Of a DNA stretch of 64,000 nucleotides, positions 60,790 to 64,000 are shown one piece after another. Numbering within the stretch: position 1 is the stretch's first letter; every line of letters begins with the position of its first letter. The notes below the pieces were generated by a model. That model did no database searches. It was not told the DNA's origin and was given only the letters and a program-made list of their open reading frames with translations. The DNA comes from Derxia lacustris (GTDB lineage: Bacteria > Pseudomonadota > Gammaproteobacteria > Burkholderiales > Burkholderiaceae_E). A program made the translations under genes and the position numbers. The DNA lies in contig NZ_MUHU01000009.1 in assembly GCF_002105195.1 (NCBI RefSeq), forward strand, positions 62,001 to 126,000, in the 5' to 3' direction.

Positions 60790-61643
60790 GGCGGGCCTGG
60801 CGGGAGATGGCGGTGGCGCATGGCGAGGCGGTTGCCGAGCATGGCGGCGAGTGCGTCGATGACCAGCACCAGCAGCAGCAGCGTGCAGGCGGCGGCGCTG
60901 GCGGCGCGGTCGCCGCCGGCCACGTTCATCGACAGATCCTGGATGTGGACCGACAGCGCGCGCCCCGAATCGAGCAGCGAGCCCGGCATGCGGTCGACAT
61001 AGCCGCTGGTGAAGACCAGCGCGGCGGTCTCGGCGGCGGCGCGGCCGATGCCGAGCATGGCGCCGGCCGCGATGGCGGGCGCGGCGGCGGGCAGCAGCAC
61101 CTCGCCCAGCAGCCGCGCGCGCGTGATGCCGAGCGCCGCGCCGGCTTGGCGCCAGTCGGCCGGCAGGCCGGCGAGCGCGGCCTCGCTGCTGCGCGCGACG
61201 ATGGGCAGGATCATGCAGGCCAGCGTCAGTCCGCCCGAGGCGATCGACGAACCCAGCCCCAGAAACCGGCCGAAGCAGGCCGCGCCGAACAGCCCGAACA
61301 CGATCGACGGCACGCCGGCCAGCGCATCGAGCGCGAGCCGCAGCCGGGCCGCGCGCCGCCCGTGCATGCCGGCGTACTCGGCCAGCCAGATCGCGCCGCC
61401 GATGCCGAGCGGCAGCGCGACGGCCAGCGCGATGCCGAGGATGGCCAGCGTGGCGACGACGATGGGCGCGATGCCGCCGGCCCGGCCGGCATTGCGCGGC
61501 GCGCCCAGGAAATAGTCGAGCGACCAGTGCGGCAGCCCGCGCGCCACGATGTCGGCCAGCAGCCAGCCCAGCGCCAGCGGCAGTGCCAGCGCCGCGCCGC
61601 GCACCGCCAGCCCGAAGGCGCGGTCGACGATTTCAGTGCGCAT
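60786..61643 (-). CDS. pstA: Phosphate ABC transporter permease PstA
   Basis: 285 residues with about six membrane segments. The PstA pattern is seen in GIAPIVVATLAILGIALAVA, LDALAGVPSIVFGLFG, LALMILPIV-type helices, GITRARLLGEVLLPAAAP and GIGRAAAETAALVFTSGY (EAA-like loop). It overlaps pstC by 11 bases and pstB by 4, consistent with coupled translation. Confidence 0.94.
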   Translation of the reverse strand: MRTEIVDRAFGLAVRGAALALPLALGWLLADIVARGLPHWSLDYFLGAPRNAGRAGGIAPIVVATLAILGIALAVALPLGIGGAIWLAEYAGMHGRRAARLRLALDALAGVPSIVFGLFGAACFGRFLGLGSSIASGGLTLACMILPIVARSSEAALAGLPADWRQAGAALGITRARLLGEVLLPAAAPAIAAGAMLGIGRAAAETAALVFTSGYVDRMPGSLLDSGRALSVHIQDLSMNVAGGDRAASAAACTLLLLVLVIDALAAMLGNRLAMRHRHLPPGPP

Positions 61644-62511
61644 GCGCCGACCCTCCGGCCAGCCGGGCGCCGGCCCAGGTCAGCGCCAGCACCAGCAGCA
61701 GCAGCGCCAGTCCGCTGGCGAACAGCGCCGCGCGATGGCTGCCGGCGGCATAGGGCATTTCGAGCGCGATGTTGGCGGTCAGCACGCGGACCGGATCGAA
61801 CAGGCCGGTGGGCGTGCGCACCACGTTGCCTGCCACCATCAGCACCGCCATGGTTTCGCCCAGCGCGCGCGCCGCCGCCAGCACCAGCCCGCCGACGATG
61901 CCGCCGCGCGCGCCAGGCAGGGCAATGCCCAGCACCACGGCACGCCGGCCCAGGCCGAGCGCGGCGCCGCCGGCCAGCCATGACTCGGGCACGGCGCCGA
62001 GCGCGCTGGACGCGGTGAGCGCGACGGTCGGCAGAATCATCAGCGCCAGCACCAGCATGGCCGCAAGCAGGCTGGCGCCGGGCGGCTGCCAGCGCGCAAT
62101 CAGTGGCACCAGCACTTCCAGCCCCCACAGGCCGACCACCACCGACGGCACGCCGGCCAGCAGCGCCAGCGTCATCCGCTGCGCCGCCGCCAGGCGCGGA
62201 CCGGCGCAGAAGCGTTCATGGATCGCGGCGCCGATGCCGAGCGGCGCCGCGATCGCCAGCGCGCCGGCCGAGGCCGCGAGCGTGGCCCAGACCATCGGCA
62301 GCAGGCCGAAGCGGCCTTCGAGCGGCGACCAGCCGTCGTCGGCGACGAAGCGCGCGACACCGCCATCGGCCAGTACCGGCGCGGCCTCGCGCAGCACGAA
62401 GCCGAACACCAGCGCCAGCAGCACGGCGCCGGTCGCGGCCAGCGCGCCGAAGACCGGCGCGACGAGGCGGTCGGCACCCGGGCCGTGCGAACGCGGCGGC
62501 GCGGCGGACAT
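61633..62511 (-). CDS. pstC: Phosphate ABC transporter permease PstC
   Basis: 292 residues, about six membrane segments. LLALLAGVPSVVVGLWGLEV-like sequence, LALMILPTVALTASSALGAV and LAAARALGETMAVLMVAGN are PstC signatures. It starts 3 bases after pstS. Shorter than most PstC proteins, mainly in the first periplasmic loop. Confidence 0.94.
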   Translation of the reverse strand: MSAAPPRSHGPGADRLVAPVFGALAATGAVLLALVFGFVLREAAPVLADGGVARFVADDGWSPLEGRFGLLPMVWATLAASAGALAIAAPLGIGAAIHERFCAGPRLAAAQRMTLALLAGVPSVVVGLWGLEVLVPLIARWQPPGASLLAAMLVLALMILPTVALTASSALGAVPESWLAGGAALGLGRRAVVLGIALPGARGGIVGGLVLAAARALGETMAVLMVAGNVVRTPTGLFDPVRVLTANIALEMPYAAGSHRAALFASGLALLLLVLALTWAGARLAGGSAHAH

Positions 62512-62514
62512 GCT

Positions 62515-63381
62515 TCAGCGCGCCAGCGGCACGAAGTACAGCGCCTGCACCAGATCGTCCACGTCGGCCGAGCGGGCATAGGCGATGAAGCGCGCGGCCA
62601 GCGCGTCCGGAGTGCCGCGCGTGACCAGATTGAGCGGCCGCGACAGCGGAAAGCTGCGGTCGCGCACATGGGCGGTGGTGGCGGCAATGCCGTCGATCGG
62701 CAGCAGCCGGATCGGCACGCCGTCGTGCGCGTCGTACTCGGCCGAGCCGATCGACACATAGCCGATGGCGCCCGGATTGCCGGCCACCGTCTTGATGCCC
62801 TGCTCGTTCTCGCCGATGACGGCCTGGGCGCGGATGTCGCCGTTCTTCAGCCCGTAGAAGTGCAGGAACAGTTCGAGCGTGGAACGGCCCTCGGCCTTGT
62901 TGACCACGGTGATCGGCCTGTCGGGGCCGCCCAGCTCGCGCCAGTTGCGCAGCGCGCCGGTGTAGATGGCGCGGACCTGGTCGGCGCCGAGCGCGGCGAC
63001 CGGATTGCTGCGATGGACGATGAGGCCGACGCCGTCGAGCGCGATGGTGTGCGCCGTCAGGTCGGTCTCGGTCGGGCCGAGCGCGCGCGACACCAGCCCG
63101 ATGGCGGCGGCGCCGGAACGCGCATCGGCCACGCCGCGCGACGAGCCGCCCGACTGCACATCGACGCGCGTGCCCGGATTCACCAGCTCGAAGCGGTGCG
63201 CGATTTCGAGCGCCAGCGGCGCGATGGTGCTGGAGCCGGTGAGCACCAGGCGGCCGCCGCCGGCCGCCCGCGCGCGGCGCGGCAGCAGCGTGGCGACACC
63301 GAGCGCAAGCCCGCCGGCCAGCGCGCGCCGGCGCGCCGGCAGGGCGGCAATCGAGGGGAGGCTGGGCGAACGGTCGCTCAT
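62515..63381 (-). CDS. pstS: Phosphate-type ABC substrate-binding protein PstS
   Basis: 288 residues. An arginine-rich signal (PARRRALAGGLALGVATLLP) leads to the PBP-like PstS domain: LVLTGSSTIAPLALEIAHRF, VDVQSGGSSRGVADARSGAA, VNKAEGRSTLELFLHFYGL and GAIGYVSIGSAEY. It binds phosphate or a similar oxyanion. The GSST and SGGSSRG loops supply the usual ligand contacts. It starts 11 bases after the ArsM-like gene, the only Pst operon I know with that neighbour so close; arsenate as ligand or competitor deserves testing. Confidence 0.92.
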   Translation of the reverse strand: MSDRSPSLPSIAALPARRRALAGGLALGVATLLPRRARAAGGGRLVLTGSSTIAPLALEIAHRFELVNPGTRVDVQSGGSSRGVADARSGAAAIGLVSRALGPTETDLTAHTIALDGVGLIVHRSNPVAALGADQVRAIYTGALRNWRELGGPDRPITVVNKAEGRSTLELFLHFYGLKNGDIRAQAVIGENEQGIKTVAGNPGAIGYVSIGSAEYDAHDGVPIRLLPIDGIAATTAHVRDRSFPLSRPLNLVTRGTPDALAARFIAYARSADVDDLVQALYFVPLAR

Positions 63382-63392
63382 GACGGGTCTCC

Positions 63393-64000
63393 TCAGCAGC
63401 AGGCGCCGGCCTGGCCGTCGGCGGCCGGCGCATCGAAGGGCAGGCGGCCGCCGCAGCCGGCAAAGATGCCGTGATGGCGCCCGAAGCCGCCGATGAAATC
63501 GAAGGCCGGCGCGAAGCGCGTGTCGGCCAGCATCCGCCAGGTATTGCCGCAGACCGGGAACACGCGGCCGGCCTCGATCCGGTGATGCTTGTCGAGCACG
63601 AACGCGTGCTCCATGCCGGCGATGCCGCCGCGATAGACCACGGCCTGGCCGTAGTCCTCGCAGGCCGGCTCCAGCCCGTCGAGCTTGAACAGCCGCCAGG
63701 TGGCCGAGAAGAAGCGCAGGTTGCCGGTGCGCGCCGCCAGCGCCGCATCGGTGACGGCAAGCGGACGGTCTTCCACCAGCCGCGGATCGGCAAAGCCCTG
63801 GCGTCGCGCCAGGGTCTGGAAGTCGCCCCAGTAGAGCGCGCCGCCCAGGCATTCGCCGTAGAGCACCGGGTCGTTGCGCACCGCGTCGGGCACGCGCCGG
63901 TCGGCGTACACGTCCGAGAAGTAGAACTCGCCGCCGGGCTTGAGCAGCCGCTGCACGCCGCGCAGCACGGCGTCCTTGTCGGGCGACAGGTTGATGACGC
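63393..64000 (-). CDS. arsM: ArsM-like SAM-dependent methyltransferase (5' part outside window)
   Basis: C-terminal 201 residues only; the start lies beyond base 64000. VINLSPDKDAVLRGVQRLLK and PGGEFYFSDVYADRRVP are the end of a class I methyltransferase fold. The C-terminal domain, with YRGGIAGMEHAFVLDKHHRI, EAGRVFPVCGNTWRMLADTR and FGRHHGIFAGCG, follows the arsenite methyltransferase/arsenosugar ArsM pattern, including the cysteine in VCGNT. It ends with GACC. It likely methylates trivalent arsenic. It is directly upstream of pstS (11 bases) on the same strand. Confidence 0.75.
   Translation of the reverse strand, partial: VINLSPDKDAVLRGVQRLLKPGGEFYFSDVYADRRVPDAVRNDPVLYGECLGGALYWGDFQTLARRQGFADPRLVEDRPLAVTDAALAARTGNLRFFSATWRLFKLDGLEPACEDYGQAVVYRGGIAGMEHAFVLDKHHRIEAGRVFPVCGNTWRMLADTRFAPAFDFIGGFGRHHGIFAGCGGRLPFDAPAADGQAGACC

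Noticed and set aside
1-64000. CRISPR arrays, tRNA or rRNA genes, transposases, integrases
   Set aside because: No regularly spaced repeats, tRNA-like cloverleaf or recognisable mobile-element protein was seen on either strand by eye; a dedicated scan could still find a short one.

Overview
The window is about 64 kb of high-GC DNA from a Gram-negative bacterium, most likely a betaproteobacterium of the Burkholderiales. TonB-dependent receptors, a general porin and several lipoproteins indicate an outer membrane. A DUF4148 protein, the porin type, a CGNR regulator and a sulfone/sulfonate scavenging set fit that group. The lineage is inferred; no rRNA or tRNA gene was seen.

Layout. 1-3.0 kb: a Ser/Thr kinase (cut by the window edge) below an ECF sigma factor. 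3.0-8.3 kb: a membrane protein, a sulfonate-type binding lipoprotein translationally coupled to a TonB receptor, and a 1-Cys peroxiredoxin. About 8.4-10.7 kb: a low-GC island with an HNH endonuclease, an unknown partner gene and two small membrane ORFs. 10.7-15.7 kb: a BisC-type molybdoenzyme and a second TonB receptor. 16.1-36.5 kb: a large organosulfur region with SfnB, SfnG, an SsuD/MsuD monooxygenase, a DszA/NtaA-type monooxygenase, three more SfnB/DszC-like flavoproteins, the sigma-54 activator SfnR, a porin, and a branched-chain-amino-acid-type ABC transporter in one run with sfnG. Sigma-54 -24/-12 promoters are visible in front of five transcription units, several with TGCTG/CAGCA dyads upstream that may be SfnR sites.

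36.5-38.6 kb: a decayed MoxR-like AAA ATPase and an orphan secreted protein. 38.6-41.8 kb: an ECF sigma/anti-sigma pair divergent from a phosphoesterase, a cupredoxin and a HiPIP. 41.9-54.7 kb: mixed metabolic and regulatory genes, including a tandem pair of an unrecognised exported family and a chemoreceptor next to a Cache-domain protein. 54.7-64 kb: a LysR regulator, an MTA-phosphorylase-like enzyme, a TVP38-flavoprotein fusion, a SelD-associated-type flavoprotein, and pstSCAB placed directly downstream of an ArsM-like methyltransferase. This last group resembles an arsenic/arsenosugar neighbourhood.

How it works together. The central 20 kb reads as a sulfur-starvation regulon. Outer-membrane entry would be through the porin and TonB receptors and inner-membrane uptake through the ABC system. 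FMNH2-dependent monooxygenases (SfnG, then SsuD/MsuD, plus DszA/DszC-like enzymes) would release sulfite, under SfnR and RpoN. The right end links phosphate-type transport to methyltransferase, nucleoside phosphorylase and flavoprotein genes, which suggests handling of arsenic.
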